Both the position numbers and the translations under genes were made by a program. Positions 18,107 to 30,319 of a DNA stretch of 64,000 nt are shown piece after piece; the stretch's first letter is position 1; each line of letters begins with the position of its first letter. Location of the stretch: assembly GCA_031292275.1 (NCBI GenBank), contig JARLHL010000074.1, positions 1-64,000 of the forward strand, read 5' to 3'. Under the pieces are notes generated by a model. It did no database searches, was not told the origin of the DNA, and was given only the letters and a program-made list of their open reading frames with translations. Origin of the DNA: Desulfocapsaceae bacterium. GTDB taxonomy: Bacteria > Desulfobacterota > Desulfobulbia > Desulfobulbales > Desulfocapsaceae.

Positions 18107-19036
18107 TTACAGATCAGACGGTGAAAAAGTCACAGCCTCATCAAGATTCCCTTTACCAAGAATCAGCATAAAGAGCCGGTCGAGCCCAAAGGCCGCGCCA
18201 GCCGCCGCCTCCAGGTTATCCAGTGCCTGCAGAAAACGCTCAGGCATTGCGGTAGCATACTGGTTATTCTCGCAAATATACTGAATTTCACTCTCAAACC
18301 TTCGCCGCTGTTCATCAGCGTCAGTCAATTCAGAAAATCCATTTGCCAGTTCAACCCCTGAAATATAGAGTTCAAATCGCTCGGCGACCTGACTGTTTTC
18401 GCTCTTATATTTTGCCAGGGAAGCCAGTTCCCGAGGATAATCATACAGGAAGAACGGGACATCCCAACCAAGATGCGGTTCAACGTTTTCTACCAGGAGT
18501 TCCTCGAATCTGTCCGTCTCCAGGGCCTGTTGCAGACTGACAGGACTAAAACGCTGAAAAGCCTCTTCGACGGTCAGCCGCCTTCCCTCGCGGGCCACAT
18601 CAACGGCCCCCCCCCCGTACAGGCTGCTTGTGTGCAAGCAGGAACACTCCCCGGGAAATTCCTTCTGCAAATTTTCTTTGATGAAGACAAGCAAGGCATG
18701 ACAGTCCATCATTAAATCAGTGTAATCGCCCCCCCTCCGATACCACTCCAGCATCGCAAACTCTTGCAAATGGAGGCGCCCCCTCTCCTCAGCCCTGAAG
18801 CAGGGGCATATCTGAAAAACCTTCTCACAGCCTGCGGCGAGCAGGCGCTTCATGCACAGTTCCGGAGAGGCCTGGAGAAACCAATTGCCGGATTGAAGCG
18901 GAACAATATTTTTTTCTGGGATAATTACTGGTTGACGGACCGGGGTATCCACCTCGAGAAACCCAAGCCCGGCGAAAAACGATCGAACGAGACGGAAAAG
19001 AGCTGCACGCATATGCAGCTCCGGCAGTGAAAGCAT
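18107..19036 (-). CDS. epmA: elongation factor P--lysine ligase EpmA (GenX/PoxA)
   Basis: A class II lysyl-tRNA-synthetase paralogue without the N-terminal anticodon-binding domain. It attaches (R)-beta-lysine or lysine to EF-P. The length of 309 residues matches EpmA. Motif 2 (FQICPCFRAEERGRLHLQEF) and motif 3 (AAGAAFGLDRLFMLIL) are intact. It lies six bases downstream of efp, its substrate gene, which makes the assignment strong. The lysine 2,3-aminomutase EpmB that makes beta-lysine is not in the window. Confidence 0.94.
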   Translation of the reverse strand: MLSLPELHMRAALFRLVRSFFAGLGFLEVDTPVRQPVIIPEKNIVPLQSGNWFLQASPELCMKRLLAAGCEKVFQICPCFRAEERGRLHLQEFAMLEWYRRGGDYTDLMMDCHALLVFIKENLQKEFPGECSCLHTSSLYGGGAVDVAREGRRLTVEEAFQRFSPVSLQQALETDRFEELLVENVEPHLGWDVPFFLYDYPRELASLAKYKSENSQVAERFELYISGVELANGFSELTDADEQRRRFESEIQYICENNQYATAMPERFLQALDNLEAAAGAAFGLDRLFMLILGKGNLDEAVTFSPSDL

Positions 19037-19042
19037 GAAGAC

Positions 19043-19606
19043 CTATTCTTTGACCCTGGTTACATATTGACCCGTGCGGGTATCAATCTGTATTTTTTCG
19101 CCCTCTTCAACAAATGGAGGGACCTGCAGAACATACCCGGTCTCCACGGTTACCGGCTTTGTATCCGTCCCCGAGGTATCACCCTTGGCCCAGGGATCCG
19201 CTTTGGTGACCACGAGATTGACAAAAATCGGCAGACTGACATCAATGGGTTTGCCGCCGAACAGGAGTACCTGCAGTTCCATGTTGTCTATCAGAAAATT
19301 TATATTACCTCCCAATTGCTCCTTGGTGATAAATATCTGTTCGTAACTCTCTATATCCATGAAATAATAATCATTTTCCTGATTATAGAGATACTGCATC
19401 TTCCGCTCTTCCAGGTCAGCCTTCTCAAATTTATCATTAGAACGGTATGTCTGAGTAAACTGGTTGCCGGAAATCATATTCCGCATTTTGCACCGGTAGA
19501 GGGCCTGTCCCTTTCCTGGTTTGGAAAACTCAAAATCCGTTACAATAAATGGGTTTCCATCAATCTGTATTTTCAGGCCTTTACGTAAATCTGAGGCATT
19601 GTACAT
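19043..19606 (-). CDS. efp: translation elongation factor EF-P
   Basis: EF-P relieves ribosome stalling at polyproline stretches. The 187-residue protein has the three beta-barrel domains expected. The tip loop reads SKPGKGQA with the modifiable lysine at position 32, equivalent to K34 of Escherichia coli, so it belongs to the lysine-modified class served by EpmA. The next gene is indeed epmA. A perfect palindrome lies 57 bp upstream of the start. Confidence 0.97.
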   Translation of the reverse strand: MYNASDLRKGLKIQIDGNPFIVTDFEFSKPGKGQALYRCKMRNMISGNQFTQTYRSNDKFEKADLEERKMQYLYNQENDYYFMDIESYEQIFITKEQLGGNINFLIDNMELQVLLFGGKPIDVSLPIFVNLVVTKADPWAKGDTSGTDTKPVTVETGYVLQVPPFVEEGEKIQIDTRTGQYVTRVKE

Positions 19607-19662
19607 CTGTCATCTCCATACACTCCGAATCTCTCGGATTTTTATTTCATTGATTTTTCTGC

Positions 19663-19678
19663 CGAACTGGACAGTTCG
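19663..19678. promoter_or_regulatory. 16-bp perfect palindrome upstream of efp
   Basis: CGAACTG-GA-CAGTTCG: two 7-base half-sites around a 2-base centre, in the gap between efp (minus) and the phosphoesterase gene (plus). It is a reasonable operator candidate. The half-site resembles the CGAAC of Gram-positive LexA boxes, but the spacing is wrong for that site. Confidence 0.4.
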
Positions 19679-19896
19679 AAAAGATCTCTACAAATTAAGC
19701 TGCGAGAACAGGTAACTGTTGTATAATATACCTATTGTGACAGGGTTTGCGCAACCGATAATGGCGATATTTTTTAAATCCCTGTCATATTTTTCGGATA
19801 TTGTATGCCTTTTTATGCCAGAATCTGGCCTTTTACAACCATGTTTATACGTTGTTGTCAAAATATTCATATGTGCGGAAGCCGGAGACAATTCAA

Positions 19897-20391
19897 ATGA
19901 TCAGTATCGGTATTCTCTCGGATACGCATCTCACTGCCTGCACGCCCGAATTTCAAGCGGATGCCTGCAGGGCATTTTCAGGATGTGAAATGATTATCCA
20001 TGCCGGAGATCTTACAGATACCTCTATCCTAGAGGCCTTTGCCGGAAAAATCGTCCATGCCGTTCAGGGCAATACGTGCAATTTCATGACCAGGCAAAAC
20101 CTTCCGATGGAAAAAACCCTTACTCTGGAGGGAAATATAATCGGGATCTGTCACGGTGCGGGGCCCCGCGCATCCATAGAGGAGAGGGTCTGGAATCTTT
20201 TTCCGCATGCCGATTGTATAATCTTCGGCCACACCCACGAGCCACTCTGCACCAGGAGAGGGAAAACCCTTTTTATCAATCCCGGAAGTTTCCGCAGCAC
20301 TGGCCCTTTTGGTTCACCCGCCACCTATGCAATTCTCACTGTTGCTCCAGAAGGATTGCAGGCCAAAATTTTCAGCCTCTCCCAATCCTGA
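19897..20391 (+). CDS. YfcE/MJ0936-type metallophosphoesterase
   Basis: A compact 164-residue calcineurin-like phosphodiesterase. Metal-binding motifs appear in order: SDTHL, HAGDLTD, GNTCN, CHGAG, FGHTHEP and NPGSF. Family members hydrolyse phosphodiesters in vitro; the physiological substrate is unknown. The ATG at 19897 is chosen because the conserved ISIGILSDTH strand starts immediately after it and GGAG lies upstream. The stop overlaps the start of the next gene (TGATG), so it is cotranscribed with the HIT protein and probably mutS. Confidence 0.9.
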   Translation: MISIGILSDTHLTACTPEFQADACRAFSGCEMIIHAGDLTDTSILEAFAGKIVHAVQGNTCNFMTRQNLPMEKTLTLEGNIIGICHGAGPRASIEERVWNLFPHADCIIFGHTHEPLCTRRGKTLFINPGSFRSTGPFGSPATYAILTVAPEGLQAKIFSLSQS

Positions 20392-20918
20392 TGAGACAAT
20401 TATGGACTCCATGGCGCATTGAACATGTGCGCGGCGAGACACCGGCCAGAGACGGCTGTCTTTTCGAACCGCCCGGAACTTCTACCTCCGATGAAGATTC
20501 CCTGCTCCTGTATCGCGACACGCACAGGCTTGTCCTGTTGAACAGGTATCCCTATGCGCATGGACACCTGCTCGTGGCCCCGGCCCGGCATATCGACTCC
20601 ATCACCCTTCTACAGCCCGCAGAAGGCCTGGCACTCATGGAGATGCTGCAAACCTGCACGATCATTCTGCAGAAACATTTCTCGCCCGAAGGATTCAACA
20701 TCGGCTGTAATATCGGCAAATCCGCCGGTGCTGGTATCGCAGAGCATCTCCATTTCCACATTGTACCCCGGTGGAACGGCGACCACAATTTTATGGCAGT
20801 GCTTGCAGACATCAAAACAATTCCAGAGCACTTATCGGCGACGTACAACCGTCTGCTCCCCGACTTTCTGACACTTACACACTTCAACTCAGCCAAGACC
20901 CATGCCCCTTCCCGTTAA
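20391..20918 (+). CDS. HIT family hydrolase (AP4A phosphorylase-like)
   Basis: A 175-residue nucleotide-binding protein of the histidine-triad superfamily. The active-site motif is [11 protein letters not shown], giving the HxHxHxx triad. The N-terminus [13 protein letters not shown] is typical of bacterial AP4A phosphorylase-like members. The start at 20391 overlaps the preceding stop by one base. The 3' end overlaps the mutS start by 17 bases, so the three genes are tightly coupled. Confidence 0.93.
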   Translation: MRQLWTPWRIEHVRGETPARDGCLFEPPGTSTSDEDSLLLYRDTHRLVLLNRYPYAHGHLLVAPARHIDSITLLQPAEGLALMEMLQTCTIILQKHFSPEGFNIGCNIGKSAGAGIAEHLHFHIVPRWNGDHNFMAVLADIKTIPEHLSATYNRLLPDFLTLTHFNSAKTHAPSR

Positions 20919-23571
20919 AATAACCCCGATGCTCCAGCAGTATCTGGAAATTAAAGAACAACACCCTGACGCCATCCTGTTTTATCGGATGGGCGATTTC
21001 TATGAGATGTTTTTTGACGATGCCCAGGTAGCATCCAAGGCCCTGGGTATCACCCTCACCTCCCGCAACAATAAAAGCGATTCAGAACCGATCCCCATGT
21101 GCGGCATTCCCTATCATGCAGCGCAATCCTATCTTGCAAAACTGATCAAGGCCGGGCACCGGGTAGCTATCTGCGAACAGACTGAGGACCCATCCCAGGC
21201 AAAAGGTATCGTCAAACGTGAGGTGACGCGGGTTATCTCTCCGGGAGTCGTCACAGACCATCAACTCCTTGATGATAAAGCCAACCATTATGTGGCGGCC
21301 TTAACCAAACGCAAACAGGGCAAGACCATCTCCTTCGGGCTAAGCTTTCTCGACCTCAGTACCGGACAGTTTCTCGTTGGAGAGTTTCAGGATCCGACAC
21401 CAGAAGGCAGCCTCGTTATTGATCAGATAGCGAGGCTGCTCCCGGCGGAAATTCTCATTGACGAGGCCGAAAGAGATGAACTTTCTCACATGCTGCAGAC
21501 AGCCGCCCTCTTCATTCCTGCACTCTGCATCACGACAAGGGCGTCATCGGCTTTTCACTACTCCACCTGTGAGCGGATACTCCTCGACAATTTTCAGGTT
21601 CTCAACCTCTCCGGATTTGGCTGTGATCAGATGCAGTCTGGAGTTATCGCCGCCGGTGTACTCCTCGACTATATCCGTGAAACCCAGAAGACGGACACCA
21701 GGCATATAGAAAAACTCTCTCCCATCGATCTCCACTCCATTCTTCTCATTGACGATTCATCAAGAAGAAACCTGGAGCTGACTCAAACTCTAGTCGGCGG
21801 CGCGAGGGAGGGTTCCCTGCTGTCTGTGCTTGACCATACCTGCACGCCTATGGGCGCCAGACTTCTCAGACAGCACATTCTTTTCCCACTGCAGGACCTG
21901 GCCCGTATCAACAGACGTCTTGATGCGGTCAATTTCTTCTTTATGAACAGCCGGCTTCGCCATAATCTCAGAGATATCCTGGGATCAATCCAGGATATCG
22001 AACGGCTCAACAGCCGCATGGTGCTGGGAGCCGGGAACGCCAGGGACATGCTGGCGATGAAACGGTCACTGGCCGCCTTTCCCGCAATAAAAAGGCTGCT
22101 GCTGCAATGCCAGACCGAAAAACTGCAGGCCCTTGCGATAGACTTTGATACGCTACCCGATCTGCATCTCCTGCTTGAACGCTCCATCAACGAAGATGCC
22201 CCCCTTACCCTTCACGACGGCGGGATCATTAAAGTGGGCTACGATGCTGAGCTAGATGAACTTATTGCCCTGTCTCGCGACGGGAAAAAACATATCATCG
22301 AACTGGAGGATAAGGAGCGGATTGCAACGGGCATACAAAAGCTTAAAATCGGCTACAACAGGGTTTTCGGCTATTACTTTGAAGTCAGCAGAATCAACGC
22401 GGACAAAATTCCTGACCGGTATACCCGCAAGCAGACCCTTGTAAACGCCGAACGATTCATAACTCCGGAGTTGAAGGAATTCGAGAGCAAGGTCATCGGC
22501 GCCGAGGACCAGCGCATCGAGATGGAATACAGCCTTTTTCAATACATACGGAATCAACTGGTCCAGGAAAGTCACAGGCTGATCAAGGTCTCACAGCTCC
22601 TGGCCCAGACAGACCTCTTCTCCTCCCTGGCGGAGAGCGCTTACCTCTACCATTATCGTCGTCCCGAGGTCAACGATGGCGAAGAAATCTGTATTGTCGA
22701 AGGCAGGCATCCGGTCATCGAGCGCTCACTTCCGGCAGGGAAATTCGTCCCCAATGATGTAAGCCTGAACCAGTCTACAGATGAAGTCCTGATCATTACC
22801 GGCCCCAATATGGCCGGCAAGTCTACGGTCTTGCGGCAGACGGCCCTCATCGTCCTCATGGCCCAGATGGGCAGCTTCGTACCTGCAGAGAGCGCCAGGA
22901 TCGGCATTGTCGATCGGATCTTCACCAGGGTCGGTGCCATGGATGATATCCGCAGAGGTCAATCGACATTCATGGTGGAAATGAATGAGACCGCAAATAT
23001 CTTAAACAATGCCACCCCTCGCAGCCTTGTCATTCTTGATGAAATCGGAAGAGGGACCTCAACGTTTGACGGTCTTGCCATAGCATGGGCAGTGGCCGAA
23101 GATCTGGTTACAAAAAAGGGCAAGGGAGTCAAGACCCTTTTTGCGACCCATTACCACGAGCTGACTGATCTTGTCAAGACCCAGGCCAGGGTTAAAAATT
23201 TTTCCATCGCCGTCCGCGAGTGGAACGAAACCATAATTTTTCTTCACAAACTGGTTCAGGGTGGGACAAGCAGAAGTTATGGCATTCAGGTAGCTGCCCT
23301 GGCAGGAGTTCCCAATAATGTCGTTCAGCGTGCAAGTGAGATCCTCAAGAATATTGAACATGGTGAATTTGACCCTGATGGTGAGCCGGTTATTGCCAGG
23401 AGCAAGGCAACCAAATTGCCGAAGAGTAAAGTGCATCCTAATCAACTTTCGCTCTTTCGACAGCCGCCTGATCCCATGCAAAATTTCCTGAAAAATCAGA
23501 ATGTCGATGATCTGACCCCCAGAGAGGCCCTGGAAATGCTCTATGAAATGAAAAAACTCTTCAATTGCTGA
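20902..23571 (+). CDS. mutS: DNA mismatch repair protein MutS
   Basis: Recognises base mismatches and small loops and starts repair with MutL. The 889-residue protein has the mismatch-reading motif GDFYEMF near residue 35. Connector, lever and clamp domains follow, then the ABC-type ATPase with Walker [10 protein letters not shown] (634-642) and Walker B/signature [12 protein letters not shown], and a C-terminal helix-turn-helix tail. All key residues are intact. MutL is not in the window. Confidence 0.98.
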   Translation: MPLPVKITPMLQQYLEIKEQHPDAILFYRMGDFYEMFFDDAQVASKALGITLTSRNNKSDSEPIPMCGIPYHAAQSYLAKLIKAGHRVAICEQTEDPSQAKGIVKREVTRVISPGVVTDHQLLDDKANHYVAALTKRKQGKTISFGLSFLDLSTGQFLVGEFQDPTPEGSLVIDQIARLLPAEILIDEAERDELSHMLQTAALFIPALCITTRASSAFHYSTCERILLDNFQVLNLSGFGCDQMQSGVIAAGVLLDYIRETQKTDTRHIEKLSPIDLHSILLIDDSSRRNLELTQTLVGGAREGSLLSVLDHTCTPMGARLLRQHILFPLQDLARINRRLDAVNFFFMNSRLRHNLRDILGSIQDIERLNSRMVLGAGNARDMLAMKRSLAAFPAIKRLLLQCQTEKLQALAIDFDTLPDLHLLLERSINEDAPLTLHDGGIIKVGYDAELDELIALSRDGKKHIIELEDKERIATGIQKLKIGYNRVFGYYFEVSRINADKIPDRYTRKQTLVNAERFITPELKEFESKVIGAEDQRIEMEYSLFQYIRNQLVQESHRLIKVSQLLAQTDLFSSLAESAYLYHYRRPEVNDGEEICIVEGRHPVIERSLPAGKFVPNDVSLNQSTDEVLIITGPNMAGKSTVLRQTALIVLMAQMGSFVPAESARIGIVDRIFTRVGAMDDIRRGQSTFMVEMNETANILNNATPRSLVILDEIGRGTSTFDGLAIAWAVAEDLVTKKGKGVKTLFATHYHELTDLVKTQARVKNFSIAVREWNETIIFLHKLVQGGTSRSYGIQVAALAGVPNNVVQRASEILKNIEHGEFDPDGEPVIARSKATKLPKSKVHPNQLSLFRQPPDPMQNFLKNQNVDDLTPREALEMLYEMKKLFNC

Positions 23572-23667
23572 TGATTTTTTTCGTATCGCGTGCTATTTTC
23601 CATTCTGCATCGTATAGTGGCTATGAAATATTCCAGGATTTAGACTTCTTATATCTTATTAGGGTGA

Positions 23668-25665
23668 ATGACCTCCTGGACTTTCATCTCTGACAACTCC
23701 AAGCTCATGCCTCGTTCAGTCCTCATACTTTTTCTTCTTTTTGTCTGCCTGCTGAATGGGCTTCCATCTTTTGCCGCCCGTGCCGACAAGGATAATGCCA
23801 ACCAGACTGCATCGCTGGAGAAGAGATATGCGGCCGCCAGGACTTCCTATAACCGGCTCCAAAGCAGTCCCGAAGGAAAATCCCGTGAAAACTGGCTCAA
23901 ATGCACCCTGGTTTTCAAAAATATTTATCTCAACAATCCCCGCTCCGAATATGCGCCGAAATGTCTTTTTATGCTCGGTAAGACTTATCAGCAGATGTTC
24001 TCGCGTTTCAACATCAAAAAGGATCTTGATGATGCGATCTCATCCTTTCAGGATTGTGCCTCCCTTTTTCCAGACGGCAATCTCGCAGACGACGCACTCT
24101 GGAATGTTGCGAATATCTACCTGGACAATCTGAACGATAAGAATAATGCTATAGATACCTTAAAGAAAATTGTCGCCACCTATCCGAAGGGCGATATGTA
24201 CGATAAGTCGGTGAATGAGCTGAAAGCACTGACAGCGGATTCTAACCAAGGTCCCGCCCGCCCCACAGGCAACAACTTGAGATCCAAACAGCTCAATCAT
24301 GTTCTGCCAATAAAATACTGGTCATCTCATGACTATACCCGGATCGTCATTGATGCATCAGGCCCTGTTTCCTTTAAAGAACAGCTTCTTGAGCAAGAAG
24401 GCAATCAGCCTCGACGTCTCTATATTGATTTTGCCAACAGCTATGTTCAACCTAAATTCCGGGCACCGGTTCCCATCGAGGACGGGCTGCTAAAGAGAAT
24501 ACGGACTGGCCAGTACAATGCCGATACGGTAAGAGTGGTGCTCGATATAGAGTCCATCTCTTCCTATAAGGTGTTCAGTTTACCAGACCCATTCCGTGTA
24601 GTTGTCGATATTCGCGGAGTCGGTAGGGGGGAAGAAGCCAAGAGCCCCGACAAGACACGCCAGGCAGAAGAAATCGCAGAGGTAAATACGCCTGAGCAAT
24701 CTTCGACAGAAAAGATTGAAGAAGCTCCTATCGTCACCAAGGCAGCACCAGAAATCCAGCCTGAGGAGGCCCCCTCCACTTCCATTAAAATCGCCGCTGA
24801 AAAGGCCAACAGCAGGGAACCAGCGCGCACACGGGTTGCGCCTCAGGACAGTAAACCAAAAATCATCCCTGAGGCATCAGTTGCAGACACAGCCAACAGG
24901 CCTCCTCCTGTGGTGCAGGCCTCTACCTCCAAAAAACCTCTGTCTCTTGCTCAGCAGCTTGGACTGCGAGTAAAGAAAATTGTCATTGACCCGGGACATG
25001 GAGGAAAGGACCCTGGGGCTATGGCTAATGGCCTCAAAGAGAAGGATATCGTATTGAATGTGGCCAAAAGACTTGCCCCACTTCTGGAAAAAAGGCTGGG
25101 TTGCAAGGTAATCCTGACCCGTTCAAAGGATGTCTTCATTCCCCTTGAAGAAAGGACTGCTATTGCTAATAAGAATGACGCAGACCTCTTTATCTCCTTA
25201 CATGTCAATTCCAGTGAGTCAACATCAGCAAGCGGCATTGAAACCTATTATTTGAATCTTACTTCCAATCCTGAAGCGATGCGCGTTGCTGCATTCGAAA
25301 ACGCAACCTCAGCCCACCAGATGAGCGATCTGCAGAATATCCTCTCAGATATCCTGAAAAATTCAAAAATCAGCGAATCCTCCCGTCTCGCCCAACAGGT
25401 GCATAACACTGTTGTCATCGGCATTAACAAAAATTATTCACCCGTCAAAAATCTTGGTGTAAAACAGGCACCATTCTATGTTTTGATCGGCGCAGAGATG
25501 CCGGCAATTTTGATTGAAATGTCGTTTATCAGCAATCCGGGTGATGCCAAGCACTTGAATGACGACCGATATCTTGACAGGTTGGCATATGATATCTCCG
25601 CAGGCGTCCAGTCATATATCAATAGTAATACGGCAAATACGCAGACTCCACGGCAAAACAAATAA
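23668..25665 (+). CDS. N-acetylmuramoyl-L-alanine amidase with TPR and AMIN domains
   Basis: A periplasmic cell-wall amidase of 665 residues, acting in daughter-cell separation like AmiC. A hydrophobic signal peptide covers about residues 14-35; an ATG at 23707 (MPRSVLILFLL) would give a cleaner signal sequence. TPR-like helices follow (about 70-185), then an AMIN domain (about 210-315) for septal or envelope targeting, and a Pro/Ala/Glu-rich linker (320-425). The Amidase_3 domain (434-655) has the zinc ligands in IDPGHGGKDPG and SLHVNS and the catalytic Glu in IEMSFISN. The TPR region before AMIN is an extra compared with Escherichia coli AmiC. Confidence 0.94.
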   Translation: MTSWTFISDNSKLMPRSVLILFLLFVCLLNGLPSFAARADKDNANQTASLEKRYAAARTSYNRLQSSPEGKSRENWLKCTLVFKNIYLNNPRSEYAPKCLFMLGKTYQQMFSRFNIKKDLDDAISSFQDCASLFPDGNLADDALWNVANIYLDNLNDKNNAIDTLKKIVATYPKGDMYDKSVNELKALTADSNQGPARPTGNNLRSKQLNHVLPIKYWSSHDYTRIVIDASGPVSFKEQLLEQEGNQPRRLYIDFANSYVQPKFRAPVPIEDGLLKRIRTGQYNADTVRVVLDIESISSYKVFSLPDPFRVVVDIRGVGRGEEAKSPDKTRQAEEIAEVNTPEQSSTEKIEEAPIVTKAAPEIQPEEAPSTSIKIAAEKANSREPARTRVAPQDSKPKIIPEASVADTANRPPPVVQASTSKKPLSLAQQLGLRVKKIVIDPGHGGKDPGAMANGLKEKDIVLNVAKRLAPLLEKRLGCKVILTRSKDVFIPLEERTAIANKNDADLFISLHVNSSESTSASGIETYYLNLTSNPEAMRVAAFENATSAHQMSDLQNILSDILKNSKISESSRLAQQVHNTVVIGINKNYSPVKNLGVKQAPFYVLIGAEMPAILIEMSFISNPGDAKHLNDDRYLDRLAYDISAGVQSYINSNTANTQTPRQNK

Positions 25666-25936
25666 AATACTTTCAGGGACCTGGTTGAAATCAGATTTTC
25701 TCTTCTTTCAAATCTATTCTGGCATTTCGCTGTCCGGCAGACAAATAGTTACACCATCAACACAGTTTTTCACCTCGCGCTCCACGCGCATCCTTATCCG
25801 AAAAGAGCACTCCAGAAATACGGATTGCCATAAAGGAGAGTGAATTTCAAATTTGTTGCAGGTGGCTGTCTGCTTATTCCGACCCATTCACTCAGGGTAA
25901 AATGATCAAGATGCCCAATGAGTTGTCTACCATATA

Positions 25937-25975
25937 AATAAAGCCGTTCCTCCTTGATGAAGGAACGGCTTTATT
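25937..25975. terminator. bidirectional terminator between amidase and atpC
   Basis: A perfect 15-bp inverted repeat AATAAAGCCGTTCCT (25937-25951) / AGGAACGGCTTTATT (25961-25975) lies between two converging genes. AT-rich ends on both sides serve either direction. It closes the F1 ATP synthase operon on the minus strand and the amidase unit on the plus strand. The rest of the 334-bp gap (25666-25999) shows no other feature. Confidence 0.88.
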
Positions 25976-25999
25976 AATTGTACGACTTGAAACAGGTAA

Positions 26000-26413
26000 T
26001 CAATTTACATTTGCAGCCTTTAATCTCGCCAGGGCCCGCTGAAGTGCAGCCTCGGCTCTCGTCCTGTTTATGGACTCGCTATGCTGAGCAGCCTCGGCAA
26101 GGCGTTTTTCTGCCCGCTCCTTGGCCTTCATCGCCCTACTAACATCAATCTGCTTACCAAATTCAGCACTCTCGACTAAAAAAGTGATCGTATTGTTGGA
26201 AACCTCACAAAAGCCACCACTGATCATGAGATTCTCCCGTTTCTGACCTCGTTCATAAGAGAGAATTCCAATTTTTATTGTCGAGAGAAACGGCGCATGA
26301 TTGGCAAGTACACCGAAATCGCCACCATAACCAGGTGCATTAACGATATCAACATCCTCGCTAACTGCAGCACCATTTGGTGTTACAACTTCCAATCGTA
26401 TCTGTTGTGCCAT
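26000..26413 (-). CDS. atpC: F1F0 ATP synthase subunit epsilon
   Basis: A 137-residue central-stalk subunit that couples and inhibits the F1 motor. The N-terminal beta-sandwich ([20 protein letters not shown], then the [17 protein letters not shown] block) is followed by a helical C-terminal hairpin rich in Ala, Arg and Glu. It is the last gene of the atpF'-F-H-A-G-D-C operon and ends just before a strong terminator. Confidence 0.97.
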   Translation of the reverse strand: MAQQIRLEVVTPNGAAVSEDVDIVNAPGYGGDFGVLANHAPFLSTIKIGILSYERGQKRENLMISGGFCEVSNNTITFLVESAEFGKQIDVSRAMKAKERAEKRLAEAAQHSESINRTRAEAALQRALARLKAANVN

Positions 26414-26442
26414 TGAACTGACCTCGTTTATCGTTTAGGAGA

Positions 26443-27864
<1,422 letters not shown>

Positions 27865-27906
27865 TTACCCCTCCTCAAGAGTCTTAGTTTTTCCGTATGA
27901 TCAAAA

Positions 27907-28776
27907 TTATTTAAGGGCTTCGGCACCGCCAACAATATCCATGAGTTCCGCCGTAATTGAGGCTTGGCGAGCCTTGTTATAAACTATGGTCAGATGGTCA
28001 ACGATCTCTTTACATGCACTAGTTGCATTGTCCATGGCCGTCATACGGGCAGCATGCTCGCTTGCACCCACTTCGAGCATGGCATGATAAATCATGACAT
28101 TCAAGTACAAAGGCTGCAAAACATCCATGATCTCTTCTGTAGAAGGTTCATAAATGTACTCTCCCGAGATTTTTTTTGTGCTCTCACCCTGCCCCTGCAC
28201 CGGTTGTACCGGCAGGAAAGGCTTAACAGCCGGCTTCTGAATCCCTACGGACAAGAACTCTCCGTAAATGATTTCGACCTTGTCGACCTTACCGGCAAGG
28301 AAATTCTCGGAAGCATCCGTTGCAACTTCACGCGCATTAAACATCTGAAAGGAGGACATTATGTCTGTGTATTGCTTTCTGACCTTCCCTGTCTTCTTCA
28401 ACAGCTGAAAGCCTTTCTTCCCAACACAGACCAAGCTTACACCAATACCTTTTGCATCGCATTCTGCTATCTTCCTGAGCGCAGTTTTGATGATATTGGA
28501 GTTGAATGAGCCGCAGAGTCCCCTATCGGAGGTAATCACGACAAGCTCAATATTCTTGATGTCGCGCACCTCCATTAAAGGAAAACTACTCGTATTCGAT
28601 CCGCCGGACAAGTTTGACATAGCCTCATTAAACTTGGAAGTATATGGCCTGAAATTCTCCATTTTCTCCTGGGCGCTACGCAGCCTTGCAGAGGCGACCA
28701 TGTTCATGGCCTTCGTGATCTGGGATGTCTTTTTGACACCCTTGATCTTTGTCTTTACGTCTTTTAAACTGGGCAT
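27907..28776 (-). CDS. atpG: F1F0 ATP synthase subunit gamma
   Basis: The rotating central shaft, 289 residues. It has the N-terminal helix (KDVKTKIKGVKKTSQITKAM), the conserved TSDRGLCGSFNSN strand, and the C-terminal helix ending in RQASITAELMDIVGGAEAL. It is located 19 bp after atpA. Confidence 0.98.
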   Translation of the reverse strand: MPSLKDVKTKIKGVKKTSQITKAMNMVASARLRSAQEKMENFRPYTSKFNEAMSNLSGGSNTSSFPLMEVRDIKNIELVVITSDRGLCGSFNSNIIKTALRKIAECDAKGIGVSLVCVGKKGFQLLKKTGKVRKQYTDIMSSFQMFNAREVATDASENFLAGKVDKVEIIYGEFLSVGIQKPAVKPFLPVQPVQGQGESTKKISGEYIYEPSTEEIMDVLQPLYLNVMIYHAMLEVGASEHAARMTAMDNATSACKEIVDHLTIVYNKARQASITAELMDIVGGAEALK

Positions 28777-28795
28777 AGCGTGGACCTATCTTTGA

Positions 28796-30319
28796 TTAGT
28801 TAAGACCTTTCGTCGCCTTGAATGTAGTACCAAAGCTGGTCAGTGCTTTATTCAGTTTCGCCTTAATCTCATCAGTAAATATCTTCTGCTCTTTCAAATC
28901 ACTAAAGATCGAAGGCTCATTTGACTCGATATAGGAGTAGAGCTCAGTCTCATAACTCGCCAAGGTGTTCACCGGCAGCTTATCAAGATAGCCATTTGTT
29001 CCAGCATACAAAATTGTAACCTGCTTTTCCATGGGCAGCGGCTGGTACTGCGGCTGCTTCAGGATCTCAACCAGGCGTTCACCGCGGGTCAGCTGAGCCT
29101 GGGTAGCGGCATCAAGATCAGATCCGAATGCTGCAAAGGCCGCCAATTCGCGATACTGGGCAAGATCAAGACGCAGAGTTCCTGCAACCTGCTTCATTGC
29201 CTTGACCTGCGCGCTACCTCCAACCCGGGAAACTGACAATCCGACATTGATCGCCGGACGAACACCGGAGAAAAAGAGGTTCGGTTCGAGATATACCTGT
29301 CCGTCGGTAATGGAAATAACATTGGTAGGAATGAAGGCAGATACGTCACCTGCCTGGGTCTCAATAATAGGCAGTGCAGTCAGTGACCCAGCACCCAAGG
29401 CATCGCTGACTTTTGAAGATCTCTCCAGCAGACGTGAGTGGTTGAAGAAGATATCGCCGGGGTAGGCCTCACGTCCAGGCGGACGTCTGAGCAGCAGGGA
29501 AAGCTCACGGTAAGCGACTGCCTGCTTGGACAGATCATCGTAGATAATCAAAGCATGCATGCCGTTGTCGCGGAAATACTCGCCCATGGAACAGCCGGCG
29601 AACGGCGCAATATACTGCATGGGTGCGGGATCGGACGCACAGGCGGCAACAACGGTAGTGTACGACATTGCACCGTGTTTTCTCAGTGCCTCAACAACCA
29701 GGGCCACGGTAGATTTCTTCTGTCCTACAGCAACATAGATACAGTGTACATCGGTATCCTTCTGGGCAATGATGGCATCAACACAGAGTGCAGTCTTGCC
29801 AATCTGACGGTCGCCGATAACCAACTCGCGCTGTCCCCTGCCGACTGGAGTCATGGCATCAACGGCTTTTGCACCTGTGTAGCATGGCTCATGCACACCC
29901 TTACGGGCGATAACGCCTGGCGCAAGGACCTCAATCTTTGAAGACAGCTTGGCGTTCAACGGACCCTGCCCATCAATTGGCTGACCAATACCATCAACCA
30001 CCCGGCCTTCCATCTCAGGCCCGACGGGAACCTCAGCGATCTTTCCGGTACGTTTGACTATATCGCCCTCTTTGATACCCTGTACACTGCCAAGGACGGC
30101 ACAACCGACATTGTCCTCTTCCAGGTTCAGCGCCAGTCCCATTACCCCGCCCGGAAACTCGAGTAGCTCCATGGCCATACAGTTCTGAACGCCATAAATA
30201 CGCGCTATACCGTCACCTACAGATATAACGGTACCGGTCTCATTAAGGTCAATACTTGTCTCATACTCCCCAATCTGATCCTTTATAATCTGACTGATTT
30301 CTTCGGCTTTGATCTGCAT
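28796..30319 (-). CDS. atpA: F1F0 ATP synthase subunit alpha
   Basis: The non-catalytic nucleotide-binding subunit, 507 residues. The P-loop GDRQIGKTA is present. The arginine finger lies in the conserved [13 protein letters not shown] region. Starts one base after the atpH stop, indicating tight coupling. Confidence 0.99.
   Translation of the reverse strand: MQIKAEEISQIIKDQIGEYETSIDLNETGTVISVGDGIARIYGVQNCMAMELLEFPGGVMGLALNLEEDNVGCAVLGSVQGIKEGDIVKRTGKIAEVPVGPEMEGRVVDGIGQPIDGQGPLNAKLSSKIEVLAPGVIARKGVHEPCYTGAKAVDAMTPVGRGQRELVIGDRQIGKTALCVDAIIAQKDTDVHCIYVAVGQKKSTVALVVEALRKHGAMSYTTVVAACASDPAPMQYIAPFAGCSMGEYFRDNGMHALIIYDDLSKQAVAYRELSLLLRRPPGREAYPGDIFFNHSRLLERSSKVSDALGAGSLTALPIIETQAGDVSAFIPTNVISITDGQVYLEPNLFFSGVRPAINVGLSVSRVGGSAQVKAMKQVAGTLRLDLAQYRELAAFAAFGSDLDAATQAQLTRGERLVEILKQPQYQPLPMEKQVTILYAGTNGYLDKLPVNTLASYETELYSYIESNEPSIFSDLKEQKIFTDEIKAKLNKALTSFGTTFKATKGLN

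Noticed and set aside
19663-19678. LexA/SOS box upstream of efp
   Set aside because: Half-site CGAAC resembles the Gram-positive box, but the six-base spacing between GAAC and GTTC is wrong, and efp is not an SOS gene.
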